Shown here: in pieces, positions 36,626 to 44,849 of the stretch
How the letters are laid out: each line of letters begins with the position of its first letter
Position numbering within the stretch: the first letter of the stretch is position 1
NCBI GenBank assembly: GCA_963711675.1
Contig: CAVQFB010000013.1
Location: 1 to 64,000 of the forward strand
Reading direction: 5' to 3'
Length of the DNA: 64,000 nucleotides
Source: CAVQFB01 sp963711675
GTDB taxonomy: Bacteria > Acidobacteriota > Terriglobia > Terriglobales > Acidobacteriaceae
Translations under genes and position numbers: made by a program
Notes under the pieces: generated by a model
The model's input: the letters and a program-made list of their open reading frames with translations, nothing else
Databases searched by the model: none
Told to the model about the DNA's origin: nothing

Positions 36626-37414
36626 ATGAATAGAGAGAGATGGTTCGTTCTGCCAGGCCTGCTCGCGATTCTCGCCTTGATCCTGCTGGCGGGATGCAGC
36701 AAGAAGGAGAATACCGAACAGTCTTCCAACGCGTCGGAGGAAAAGATGTCCGCGCCGGCTCCGGCGGCTACTCCCATTGATCCCGCCACGGCAGCTATCG
36801 TAAACGGCACCGTGAAGTTCGACGGCGCCGCGCCCAAAGCGGCCAAAATCGACATGAGCCAGGATCCCGCCTGCAAGGGCGACAACACCGCCGAAGCCGT
36901 AGTCGTCTCAGGCGGCAAGCTCGCCAACGTTTTCGTCTACGTGAAAGACGGACTCGGAAGCCGCACCTTCGATGTGCCGTCAGCCCCGGCCACCATCGAT
37001 CAGAAAGGCTGCCAGTATCATCCGCACGTGCTCGGTGTGATGACCAACCAGACCGTCGAGATCAAGAACGACGATCAGACCACCCACAACATTCACCCTA
37101 CTCCGAAGGACAATCGGGAGTGGAACGAATCGCAGCCGCCCGCTGCCGCTCCCATCCAGAAGAGCTTCGCCCGCGAGGAAATACTCCTGCCGGTGAAGTG
37201 CAACCAGCACCCGTGGATGAAGATGTACGTGAGCGTCGTGAAGAGCCCCTTCTTTGCCGTTACCGACAAAGACGGCAAGTACGAAATCAAGGGCCTTCCG
37301 CCCGGGGACTACACCTTGGCTTTCGTCCATGAGAAGCTGGGCGAGCAGGACCAGAAGGTCACCGTAGCCGCAAAAGACACCAAGACGGTGGACACCGCAT
37401 TCAAGGCACAGTAA
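36626..37414 (+). CDS. Cupredoxin-like lipoprotein with carboxypeptidase-regulatory-like domain
   Basis: A 262-aa lipoprotein: signal ending LLAGC (lipobox), then an acidic, Ala/Pro linker. The central domain resembles a plastocyanin/cupredoxin fold: a histidine in TTHNIHP and C-x2-H-x3-M in VKCNQHPWMKMY match a type I copper site. The C-terminus (GKYEIKGLPPGDYTLAFVHE) is a prealbumin-like regulatory domain. Following the octahaem cytochrome, it could be a mobile or tethered copper electron carrier. I chose ATG 36626 over earlier frame codons because the signal peptide starts there. Confidence 0.78.
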   Translation: MNRERWFVLPGLLAILALILLAGCSKKENTEQSSNASEEKMSAPAPAATPIDPATAAIVNGTVKFDGAAPKAAKIDMSQDPACKGDNTAEAVVVSGGKLANVFVYVKDGLGSRTFDVPSAPATIDQKGCQYHPHVLGVMTNQTVEIKNDDQTTHNIHPTPKDNREWNESQPPAAAPIQKSFAREEILLPVKCNQHPWMKMYVSVVKSPFFAVTDKDGKYEIKGLPPGDYTLAFVHEKLGEQDQKVTVAAKDTKTVDTAFKAQ

Positions 37415-37425
37415 CTGAAGACATG

Positions 37426-37450
37426 GGGCGGGCACCCTTGCCCGCCCTTT
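37426..37450 (+). terminator. Terminator-like hairpin after the cupredoxin gene
   Basis: GGGCGGGC (37426-37433) and GCCCGCCC (37440-37447) form a perfect 8-bp stem with a 6-nt loop, followed by TTTG. It lies 11 bp after the stop. Its core (GCGGGCAC..TG.CCGC) resembles the hairpin after gapA at 62405. Confidence 0.65.
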
Positions 37451-37568
37451 GCTAAAATCGTGGGTTGACTGACGGCGCAAGTCTCACGCGCCTTTCCGCT
37501 TGCAGCCGAAAGCATTTTAACGGAAGCATCGCAGGATAAAACCGGGCATTAACGAAGGGGAGTCCGTC

Positions 37569-38507
37569 CTGAAGGCCCTCGCCACACCATTCAATCGCGC
37601 ACATCACAACTTCGCTGTTTTCACGGCCTGCGCGACGTTTGTCCTGATCATCGCCGGCGCGCTGGTGACTAGCAACGACGCGGGCCTTTCGGTACCCGAC
37701 TGGCCCACCACCTTCGGCTCCATCTACAAAATGCCTCGCATGGTCGGAGGAGTGAAATTCGAGCACGGCCATCGCATGATTGCCGAGTTCGTCGGCCTGC
37801 TCACGATCGTTCTGGCTGTATGGACGTGGCGCGTAGAGAAGCGGCGCTGGCTTCGGATTCTAGGAGTGGTCGGTCTGGGGACTGTGGTTGCGCAGGGAAT
37901 TCTGGGCGGGATCACCGTTTTGTTTTACCTCCCGCCGGCCGTTTCTTCGGCTCACGCCGCGCTGGCTCAGACTTTCTTTTGCATCGCCGTTCTCATCGCG
38001 ATGTTTACGGGACAACGCTGGGTGGAAGAGCAACCGCGAGTTGAGTTCGACCCGCGCCACCCTAGCTTATTCACCCTTTGCCTGCTGTCGATTTTCGTGC
38101 TGTATGTCCAACTCATCCTGGGCGCGATGTTTCGCCACAAGGGCCTCAGTTGGTGGCCGCACGTGGTTCATGCCGGCGTCGTGACCATCGTCTTGTCATG
38201 GACCGCGGTCCGCGCGCTGACGCAATATGCCCACGTCATGGCTGTCAAGAAACCAGCCATCCTCATGCTGTCGCTGATGATCGCCCAGCTTTGCCTCGGC
38301 TTCTCCGCGTTCGTGACCCGTGTCGCATGGGGACATGACGCGCTCCAGCCCGAGCTTCCCATGGTGGCCTCCACCGTTGCTCACGTGGCCGTAGGCGCAC
38401 TCCTGCTGGCTACGACCGTAGTCCTCGCGGTTCAGGTCTGGCGGTACGTTCCCGTTGCATTTGAAGAGAGGGTTACGGCGGGGGATAGTAAGCCGGTGCC
38501 GGCATGA
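37569..38507 (+). CDS. ctaA: Haem A synthase (CtaA/COX15)
   Basis: Converts haem O to haem A for aa3-type oxidase. Eight hydrophobic segments are expected and visible. Conserved parts are LVTSNDAGLSVPDWP, FEHGHRMIAEFVG, SAHAALAQTFF and PHVVHAGVV, with haem-ligating histidines. The frame is open upstream of GTG 37665 and reads a proper first helix (FVLIIAGALV), so translation starts earlier. GGGGAG stands six bases before CTG 37569, but no ATG/GTG/TTG is in frame there; the start is either CTG or altered by a base error. Confidence 0.85.
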   Translation: MKALATPFNRAHHNFAVFTACATFVLIIAGALVTSNDAGLSVPDWPTTFGSIYKMPRMVGGVKFEHGHRMIAEFVGLLTIVLAVWTWRVEKRRWLRILGVVGLGTVVAQGILGGITVLFYLPPAVSSAHAALAQTFFCIAVLIAMFTGQRWVEEQPRVEFDPRHPSLFTLCLLSIFVLYVQLILGAMFRHKGLSWWPHVVHAGVVTIVLSWTAVRALTQYAHVMAVKKPAILMLSLMIAQLCLGFSAFVTRVAWGHDALQPELPMVASTVAHVAVGALLLATTVVLAVQVWRYVPVAFEERVTAGDSKPVPA

Positions 38508-38599
38508 GCGCTCCTCCTGCGTTTCCCGCCCGACGAAGCGCTTTCTCACTGTGGTTCCCAGGAATGATGACTTTCCCTTCTCTCATCGTAAAATAATCT

Positions 38600-39631
38600 G
38601 TGGCCTCCAAAGTCCCCACATACGATGCGGAAAGTTCCGACAAGCCGTCAGAAGCGCCGCCATCCTCCGCGAGTGCGGTGATCTCCGTTCGGGACGTCAT
38701 TCACCGCTATGAGAGCCGCGCGGCTCTGGATGGCGTCTCGTTTGACGTGCGCCCCGCCGAACTCTTTGGGCTCCTCGGACCCAACGGCAGCGGCAAGACG
38801 ACGCTCTTTCGCATTCTCTCGACGCTCATGGTGCCGACTGCTGGCCACGCGATCATCATGGGTCATGATGTAGCCATCGATCCGGCTGGCCTGCGGCGCC
38901 AGATCGGAGTGGTCTTCCAGGCTCAGAGCGTAGATCTCAAGCTGACCGCGTATGAAAACCTTTGGCACCAGGGGCACCTCTACGGCCTGCACGGTTCAGC
39001 CCTGAAGGTGCGCATCCACGAAATCCTGGGCCGGGTTGGACTCGCGGACCGGGCCAAGGAATACGTGGAAAAGTTCTCTGGCGGCATGCAGCGGCGGGTC
39101 GAGCTTGCGAAGGGCCTGCTGCACCATCCTTCTGTTCTGCTGCTCGACGAGCCCACTACCGGCCTTGATCCCGGCGCCCGGCGCGACCTGTGGCAATACC
39201 TGCGCATCCTGCGCGACGAAGAGCATGTCTCGGTGATCGTCACCACGCACCTGATGGAGGAGGCTGAGCGCTGTGACCGGCTGGCCATCCTGAACGAGGG
39301 AAAACTGGTCGCACTCGGCACACCCGCCGAGCTGAAACGCGAGATTGGCGGCGATGTGATTCTGCTCGACGCCCGCGATCCCGACTCGCTCGCGCGTCGC
39401 GTCCAGGCCCGCTTTCACGCGGAGGCTGCAGTGCTCGGCGGCAAGGTTCGCCTGGAACTCGAGAACGGCCATCGCTTCATCGCCGAGGTGGTCGAGGCTT
39501 TCCCCGGCGAAATACAGGCGGTGTCGGTCAGCAAGCCTAGTCTCGAAGACGTTTTCATTCACCGCACGGGTCACCGTTTCTGGACGGATACCCAGGCGGA
39601 GCAATCAGATTCGGAGGACAAACGGAGCTAG
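38600..39631 (+). CDS. ABC transporter ATP-binding protein (DrrA/Nod-like exporter)
   Basis: A 343-aa ATPase with Walker A GPNGSGKTT, signature FSGGMQRRVELAKGL and Walker B VLLLDEPTTGLDP. A C-terminal extension (about 235-330) resembles drug/polysaccharide exporters. GTG start. It forms a unit with the small membrane protein and permease that follow, and lies between two genes for haem-copper oxidase assembly. Confidence 0.9.
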   Translation: MASKVPTYDAESSDKPSEAPPSSASAVISVRDVIHRYESRAALDGVSFDVRPAELFGLLGPNGSGKTTLFRILSTLMVPTAGHAIIMGHDVAIDPAGLRRQIGVVFQAQSVDLKLTAYENLWHQGHLYGLHGSALKVRIHEILGRVGLADRAKEYVEKFSGGMQRRVELAKGLLHHPSVLLLDEPTTGLDPGARRDLWQYLRILRDEEHVSVIVTTHLMEEAERCDRLAILNEGKLVALGTPAELKREIGGDVILLDARDPDSLARRVQARFHAEAAVLGGKVRLELENGHRFIAEVVEAFPGEIQAVSVSKPSLEDVFIHRTGHRFWTDTQAEQSDSEDKRS

Positions 39632-39632
39632 C

Positions 39633-39851
39633 ATGGTCATCGCGCTCGTACTTGCGGTTCTGTTGGGAGTGATTCCGTTATTAGGTATCGCGTGGACCGT
39701 CGCGAGCGGTTCCGTCACCACGGTCGATGGCCTGTTCATGAGCCTGATCCTGCTCGCATTGTCCGGGGTCTTCTTATTTAACGTTCTCTGGGAGATTCGG
39801 CTGGCTCGCAAGCCCGACGCTGCCGCGCCCCAGAAACCGAAGACGAGCTAA
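39633..39851 (+). CDS. Small two-helix membrane protein
   Basis: A 72-aa protein with two hydrophobic helices (VIALVLAVLLGVIPLLGIAW and LFMSLILLALSGVFLFNVLW) and a basic tail. It starts one base after the ATPase stop and ends two bases before the permease, which supports a real gene in the exporter unit. No family recognised. Confidence 0.75.
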   Translation: MVIALVLAVLLGVIPLLGIAWTVASGSVTTVDGLFMSLILLALSGVFLFNVLWEIRLARKPDAAAPQKPKTS

Positions 39852-39853
39852 GC

Positions 39854-40681
39854 ATGGCGACACAAACCACGGCGCTTCCAACTCGCGTTGTCCCGGTTTC
39901 AACCGGGCTCGCGCTGCCCGCATTTACGCTCTGGTGGCGCGAGATCGTGCGCTTCTATCGGCAGCGGTCGCGCGTGATCGGAGTGATCGCCTCGCCTCTC
40001 CTGTTCTGGCTGGTCATCGGTTCCGGCTTTGGCACATCCTTCCGCTCCGGGCAGGCTGCGGGTCAACAACATTATCTCGACTATTTTTATCCCGGCGCGC
40101 TCATTATGATCGTGCTCTTCACCAGCATCTTCACCATGATGTCGGTCATCGAGGACCGCAAAGAAGGCTTTCTGCTCTCGGTGCTGGTCGCGCCGGTTCC
40201 ACGCTCGTCCATCGTGATGGGGAAGGTTCTTGGCGGAACGACGCTCGCTGCCGTTCAGGGTTTGATCTTCCTCGCCTTTGCGCCGCTGGTCGGCGTGCAT
40301 CTGACGGTTGCGTCGTTTCTGCTGGTCACAGTAGTCGTCTTTCTGGTTTCGTTTTCTTTGACCGCGTTGGGATTCGCGATCGCCTGGCCAATGGATTCGA
40401 CTCAGGCGTTTCACGCCATCATCAACCTTTTTCTGATTCCATTGTGGCTGCTTTCGGGCGCGTTATTTCCGCTGGCGGGTGCATCCGGCTGGATAAGGCT
40501 TCTCATGCGGATCAATCCGCTTACTTATGGCGTCGAGGCGCTGCGGAGCCTGCTCTACCCGGACGCCCCGGCAGCTTTCTCTTTGCCCGAGTCCATGGCG
40601 ACCCTGATACTATTCTCGGGTTTCATGTTCGGACTGGCTTTCATTCTGGTGAACCGCCGCACGACGAAGCCAGCGGCGTAG
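39854..40681 (+). CDS. ABC-2 type permease
   Basis: A 275-aa permease with six helices. MSVIEDRKEGFLLSVLVAPVPR is the family signature before the second half, and LSGALFPL and INPLTYGVEALR are typical of the DrrB/NodJ group. It pairs with the ATPase two genes upstream. The substrate cannot be deduced from sequence. Confidence 0.9.
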   Translation: MATQTTALPTRVVPVSTGLALPAFTLWWREIVRFYRQRSRVIGVIASPLLFWLVIGSGFGTSFRSGQAAGQQHYLDYFYPGALIMIVLFTSIFTMMSVIEDRKEGFLLSVLVAPVPRSSIVMGKVLGGTTLAAVQGLIFLAFAPLVGVHLTVASFLLVTVVVFLVSFSLTALGFAIAWPMDSTQAFHAIINLFLIPLWLLSGALFPLAGASGWIRLLMRINPLTYGVEALRSLLYPDAPAAFSLPESMATLILFSGFMFGLAFILVNRRTTKPAA

Positions 40682-40764
40682 TCTATTCTCGGACGTTGGC
40701 AGTTTCCGCAGCATCATCTGTCGAGACAGGTTCGTTTCGCGTTTGTGCAAGCAATGATCACACC

Positions 40765-41208
40765 ATGACCCCTGCCCAAGTACCGGCTCAATACGTCATC
40801 TACCCCGTTATCAACGCGTCGCTGAACGGCACTAGCGCCGTGCTGCTGTTAGTCGGCCGCAGCCTGATCCTGAAGGGCCGCATGGCAGCTCATCGCGCGG
40901 TCATGATTACCGCGCTCATCACGTCAACCCTCTTCCTGACTTCTTATCTTTACTACCACTACCACGTCGGCTCGGTGCGTTTTCAGGGGACGGGATGGTC
41001 GCGGCCTGTCTACTTCACGATCTTGATTTCGCACACGATTCTGGCGGCGGTCATCGTGCCGCTGATCATCATCACTCTGATTCGCGCCCTGCGCGAGCGC
41101 TACGACCGCCACCGCGCCATCGCGCGCTGGACATTTCCCCTCTGGCTGTACGTGTCGGTCACGGGCGTAATCGTGTATTTCATGCTGTACCAGTTTTTTG
41201 CAGCATGA
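40765..41208 (+). CDS. DUF420 membrane protein
   Basis: A 147-aa membrane protein with four helices. Conserved DUF420 parts are LNGTSAVLLLVGRSLI, AHRAVMITALITSTLFL, HVGSVRFQG and ARWTFPLWLYVSVTGVIVY (partial). DUF420 proteins are commonly next to cytochrome c oxidase genes and their assembly factors. ATG 40765 is the family start. Confidence 0.88.
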   Translation: MTPAQVPAQYVIYPVINASLNGTSAVLLLVGRSLILKGRMAAHRAVMITALITSTLFLTSYLYYHYHVGSVRFQGTGWSRPVYFTILISHTILAAVIVPLIIITLIRALRERYDRHRAIARWTFPLWLYVSVTGVIVYFMLYQFFAA

Positions 41209-41217
41209 CAGTCGTTT

Positions 41218-41400
41218 CACCACGGAGACACAGAGTCACAGAGAGTAAAGCTTCTGCTTTCCTCACTGACGATGATCTGGATGTCATCGCGAGCGAAGCG
41301 CTTGTTATCGCGGAGCGAGGGATCCGGCGTGCACCAACTCAAGCGCCAGGAGATCTGAATCAAGGCATTTCTCGGTGGCTCAGTGCCTCCGTGGTAAATT
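41218..41400. repeat. Dispersed repeat with imperfect terminal inverted repeats (copy 1)
   Basis: The left end CACCACGGAGACACAGAG (41218-41235) and the right end CTCAGTGCCTCCGTGGTA (41379-41396) are inverted repeats matching at 15 of 18 positions. Between them lies about 140 bp including CGAGCGAAGCGC and GAGCGAGGGATC, motifs that look like further repeat parts. A second, shorter copy is at 44754-44819. No transposase is present; it resembles a MITE/REP-like element. Confidence 0.6.
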
Positions 41401-41408
41401 CACTTTGA

Positions 41409-41678
41409 ATGTCCACCGTTCGACTCAAAATCGACGTCTCTGGCACCGTCGGCGACCAGGCTTTTTGCAACCTGAAGCCCTTTGACGAGATGCAGAGTGC
41501 CGCTTTCGGATCAGCGTTCGGCTCCAGCGGCGAATGCAAACACGCGGCCAATGAACCCCACCAAAAAGGCGAATGGATCGGGGCCGAGATCAAAGTCAAG
41601 ACTCCCCTGCTAGCGCAATACGCCGTGTCGCATTATCTGGAGCAGGATCGCGTGCTGGACGCGGATGTAATCGACTGA
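41409..41678 (+). CDS. Hypothetical small protein
   Basis: An 89-aa frame starting MSTVRLKIDVSGTVGDQAF with no recognised family, signal or membrane segment. It contains two cysteines and a cluster of His/Lys near the middle (GECKHAANEPHQKG). No clear ribosome site precedes it because the repeat element ends just upstream. It may be real, but the evidence is only the open frame and its position. Confidence 0.4.
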   Translation: MSTVRLKIDVSGTVGDQAFCNLKPFDEMQSAAFGSAFGSSGECKHAANEPHQKGEWIGAEIKVKTPLLAQYAVSHYLEQDRVLDADVID

Positions 41679-41733
41679 TTTGTTTCGTGCGGTATCTCCG
41701 TGTGGATTGCCATGTGGGGACGGGCGCGGGTGC

Positions 41734-41766
41734 CCCATTCTTTCGCGTTCTGTGCGAAAGGGTGGG
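41734..41766. repeat. Intergenic hairpin (CTTTCGC/GCGAAAG type)
   Basis: CTTTCGC-GTTCTGT-GCGAAAG is a perfect 7-bp stem, extended outward by CCCA and TGGG with G-T pairs. It lies in the gap after the small hypothetical gene. It may be a dispersed repeat or terminator. Confidence 0.5.
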
Positions 41767-41830
41767 ACGGATAACTGCGTGACAACTTCGCGCCGGCCAT
41801 CACTCTGATATAGTTTTCCATCAGTCCCGC

Positions 41831-42748
41831 ATGTCGACTCAGCCACACTCGGCCGCCGAAACGCCGCTACCCAAGCTCGAATCCAGCGCCAAGCCCCGCC
41901 GCCGCATGTCGACCGGCAACCGCATTCTGTTCTTCGTGACTGCGTGGCTTATCGTGCTCATGCCGTTCCTCTTTTGGTGGAACACGTGGTTCGGGCGTCA
42001 GCTCTCCAACCAACAGCTCACCGAATACCTGCACGACGAGAAGAAGCCTCGCCACATCCAGCACGCGCTGGTGCAGATCGGCGAGCGTATGGCGCGCAAT
42101 GATCAGGCGGTGAAGGCGGACTATCCTGACCTCGTCCGCCTTGCCACTCATCCCGTGGAGGAGGTCCGCAACACCGATGCGTGGGTCATGGGTCAGGACA
42201 CTTCAGGCCCCGGCTTTCACGAAGCGTTGCTCAAAATGCTGAATGATTCTTCGCCGATGGTCCGCGGCAACGCCGCGCTTTCGCTGGTGCGCTACGGCGA
42301 CGCCACCGGCCGCCCTCAAATTCTCGCTCTGCTACAACCGGCTCAGGTGACATGCCCAGCCGATGGCCGAGTTCTGGATGCCGACAAGCCGGGCACCGCA
42401 ATACATCAGGGAGGCCTGATCGCAAAGCTGGAGATTCAAAGTCAGGAAAGTCAAGCCGATCAGAGTCAGAAGACTGTCGAAGTGCGCTCGCCGATCGCCG
42501 GACGACTGCGTTCCGTTTCCGTCCAGACCGGACAGAACGTCACGGCAGGGTCAGAAATTGCTACGGTCGATCCGGGAACGGAGCAGGTGTGGGAAGCTTT
42601 GCGCGCGCTCTATCTGGTCGGCCGGCCCGAGGACTTGCCTGCCATCACTCCCTACGAACGAGACGTCCCCGAAAATCCCGACCACATCCGCCAGCAGGCC
42701 TCTCTTACGGACAAGGCGATTCGAGAAAGAGCCTCGCCCAGCCGCTAG
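41831..42748 (+). CDS. Membrane-anchored HEAT-repeat and lipoyl/biotinyl-like barrel protein
   Basis: A 305-aa protein. One helix (ILFFVTAWLIVLMPFLFWW) follows a basic cytoplasmic tail. A HEAT-like segment (VRLATHPVEEVRNTDAWVMG, MVRGNAALSLVRYGD) leads into a HlyD/biotinyl-type beta module (VTCPADGRVLDADKPGTAI and VEVRSPIAGRLRSVSVQTGQ). The combination resembles membrane-fusion adaptors, but no transporter partner is adjacent. Function unknown. Confidence 0.7.
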   Translation: MSTQPHSAAETPLPKLESSAKPRRRMSTGNRILFFVTAWLIVLMPFLFWWNTWFGRQLSNQQLTEYLHDEKKPRHIQHALVQIGERMARNDQAVKADYPDLVRLATHPVEEVRNTDAWVMGQDTSGPGFHEALLKMLNDSSPMVRGNAALSLVRYGDATGRPQILALLQPAQVTCPADGRVLDADKPGTAIHQGGLIAKLEIQSQESQADQSQKTVEVRSPIAGRLRSVSVQTGQNVTAGSEIATVDPGTEQVWEALRALYLVGRPEDLPAITPYERDVPENPDHIRQQASLTDKAIRERASPSR

Positions 42749-42874
42749 AACGCCGTTCCTAACTAGCCTGGCTAATTCAGTGGTAGATGATGTAAACACC
42801 TGATTTCAACAACAATCTCGCTCGAACCCCGGGAGCGAATCCTGTTCCTTGTAATCCGATTTCGAGAGGTAAGA

Positions 42875-42889
42875 ACCGACATCGTCGGT
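42875..42889 (+). promoter_or_regulatory. Short dyad upstream of the EAL-HDOD gene
   Basis: ACCGAC-ATC-GTCGGT is a perfect 6-bp-arm dyad 62 bp before the start codon. The 200-bp gap also holds a D-arm-like string (TTCAGTGGTAGA near 42777), but no cloverleaf can be folded. I see no c-di-GMP riboswitch consensus. Confidence 0.3.
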
Positions 42890-42950
42890 AACTGGAGAAT
42901 TAATGTGGCCCTAACATTTTGGCTCGAACTTGCCGATAGGGAGGCAAGCT

Positions 42951-44216
42951 ATGAGCACTCAAGGCCAAGCTCCCGCTACCAAGCCAAGCCCATGGCTGGC
43001 CAGGCAGCCGATTCTCACCCGGGACGAGAAGGTCCTGGGTTACGAGTTGCTATATCGCCAGGACCATGAGGACAATCGGGCTACTGTCGACCCCGACGGC
43101 GCAACCTGCAGCATTATCGATACCTTGAATGTGCTCGGGCTCGATGCCGTATGCGATGGGCGCCTTGCTTTCATCGACTGCACGCACGAGATGTTATTGA
43201 AGGAATTCTTCTTGCTGTTGCCTTCGGACAAGGTTGTGGTCGAGATCCTGGAGACGGTTCCTGCCGACGATAGTGTGATCGAGGCGTGCCGGAAGCTAAA
43301 ACACGGAAGCTACAGGATTGCCCTGGACAACTTTGCGCCCAATGACCCGCGGGGATCGCTGGTTCCCTACGCAGATTTCGTCAAGGTTGACATCCGAAAA
43401 TCTCCGCCCGAGCAGCGCGCTGCCATCGTCGCGCGATGTAACAACAGCCAGTGCGGGATGCTGGCGCAAAAGGTGGAGACTCAGCAAGAGCAGATTGCCT
43501 CGGCGAAGGATGGCTTCACTCTGTTTCAAGGATATTTTTTCCGCCACCCCGAACGCATGCGAGCCAGACATATTGAGGCCAGCCAAGCCAGCTATCTTCG
43601 CCTGCTTCAGGCAATCGCAACGCCGGAATTGGATCTCACCGTCATCGAGGATCTCATCAAGCACGACCCGTCACTTTGCTACCGGTTGTTGCGCTACCTG
43701 AACTCTCCTCTTTTCGCGGTGTCATCGCCAGTGCAAACCGTTCGACAGGCGATGGACCTGCTGGGGGAACGAGAATTGGTTCGATGGATACGCATGGCCA
43801 CAACCCTGGTCTTGGGGCAAGACAAATGTTCCGACCTGGTTCTATCATCGCTAGTGCGTGCTCGATTCTGCGAGCTGGTCGCTCCTAAGGTCGGACGCAG
43901 TAAATCCGATCTATTTCTGGTAGGCATGCTTTCGTTGATGGATGCCATCCTGGAAGTCCCGATGGGAGTGGTGGTGGAGGGGCTCGCACTCGATGAGGAT
44001 ACAAAGGTAGAACTTCTGGGTGCGAAGAAGGGGAGCAACACGCCTCTTACCTCCATCTACAGGCTCATGGTCGCGAGAGAAACTGGCGAGTGGGAAGATG
44101 TGGCCGTGCTAGCCAAACCACTCAATCTGTCCCTACCCTTCGTGAATAGGGCTTACAACGAAGCGATGGCCTGGGCTCGCGAAATGATCAGCGGCGTTCC
44201 GCCTCAGGACCATTGA
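42951..44216 (+). CDS. EAL-HDOD signalling protein (YuxH-like)
   Basis: A 421-aa protein of the EAL-HDOD family. The EAL domain (LARQPILTRDEKVLGYELLYR) has ELLYR in place of EAL, and the metal-binding residues are largely absent, so it is probably not a working phosphodiesterase. The HDOD domain (from about 205; DLTVIEDLIKHDPSLCYRLL) is a signalling output module. ATG 42951 is preceded by AGGGAGG. Regulators of this type affect motility or surface traits; the PilZ proteins here show c-di-GMP signalling in the organism. Confidence 0.87.
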   Translation: MSTQGQAPATKPSPWLARQPILTRDEKVLGYELLYRQDHEDNRATVDPDGATCSIIDTLNVLGLDAVCDGRLAFIDCTHEMLLKEFFLLLPSDKVVVEILETVPADDSVIEACRKLKHGSYRIALDNFAPNDPRGSLVPYADFVKVDIRKSPPEQRAAIVARCNNSQCGMLAQKVETQQEQIASAKDGFTLFQGYFFRHPERMRARHIEASQASYLRLLQAIATPELDLTVIEDLIKHDPSLCYRLLRYLNSPLFAVSSPVQTVRQAMDLLGERELVRWIRMATTLVLGQDKCSDLVLSSLVRARFCELVAPKVGRSKSDLFLVGMLSLMDAILEVPMGVVVEGLALDEDTKVELLGAKKGSNTPLTSIYRLMVARETGEWEDVAVLAKPLNLSLPFVNRAYNEAMAWAREMISGVPPQDH

Positions 44217-44247
44217 TTTCGTACGGAAGGCACGCTCCGAGCGTAAA

Positions 44248-44622
44248 CTAAATCGGCATGACTCCCACTTCCTTCTCCACCTCGACCGTGTCCACCATCA
44301 CAATCGCGTCCCACGGGCAGCCATCCAGGAAGCAGCCATCCGGCCCTTTGCTGATGCACTTCTTGCATCCGATGCACAGGATCGGGTCGACCTGAATTCG
44401 TCCAAACGGCGGGTGGTCCTCATCCGGCACCCAGAACATGCAGTCTTCCACCGGGCAGTATTCCACGCAAGCTGGCGACCCGGCGCATCCGGTGCAGCAC
44501 TCGGTGATGACCGCTAACTCCTTTGGCTTCTTCTTTCGCGCGGTGGTCAGGCCCTTGGACTTGGGTTCGAACTTCATCTCGTCCGGCACCATTCCAGGGG
44601 CTTTTGTTTCGGTCGGAGGCAT
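44248..44622 (-). CDS. Ferredoxin-like protein, two [4Fe-4S] clusters
   Basis: A 124-aa protein (from ATG 44622) with two clusters of cysteines: C43-x2-C46-x5-C52-x3-C56 (CTGCAGSPACVEYC) and C83-x2-C86-x2-C89, with a later C97 and C102 in GCPWDAI. The N-terminal 35 residues are Lys-rich. A GTG at 44646 extends the frame by 8 residues. TATAAT lies seven bases before ATG 44622, so a leaderless mRNA is possible. Role unknown; a low-potential electron carrier is likely. Confidence 0.8.
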   Translation of the reverse strand: MPPTETKAPGMVPDEMKFEPKSKGLTTARKKKPKELAVITECCTGCAGSPACVEYCPVEDCMFWVPDEDHPPFGRIQVDPILCIGCKKCISKGPDGCFLDGCPWDAIVMVDTVEVEKEVGVMPI

Positions 44623-44753
44623 GGCCGGGATTATACCTTGAATCACTCCGAATTGTGATTCTTAACCAAAGGCGGGCTGGCATACTTCTGTTATATTGAC
44701 TGGCTCAGGACACAGTTTCGAGTTTCAGGTTTCCAGTTTCAGGCGGTGAAACT

Positions 44754-44819
44754 CACCACTGAGACACGGAGGCACCGAGAACTTTTCCGGTTCCTCCGCG
44801 GCTCCGTGCCTCCGTGGTG
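44754..44819. repeat. Dispersed inverted repeat (copy 2)
   Basis: CACCACTGAGACACGGAG (44754-44771) and CTCCGTGCCTCCGTGGTG (44802-44819) are inverted repeats matching at 16 of 18 positions, flanking 30 bp. The left arm matches that of copy 1 at 41218 at 16 of 18 positions. It lies in the ssb leader and could form a long hairpin there. Confidence 0.65.
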
Positions 44820-44849
44820 AATCCGACGCCAAAGAAGGAGCGCACTCAT

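Noticed and set aside
42765..42850. tRNA-like D-arm string (TTCAGTGGTAGA) and GCGAATCCTG
   Set aside because: No acceptor, anticodon or T-stem pairing can be formed on either strand; also no tRNA-Sec fit.
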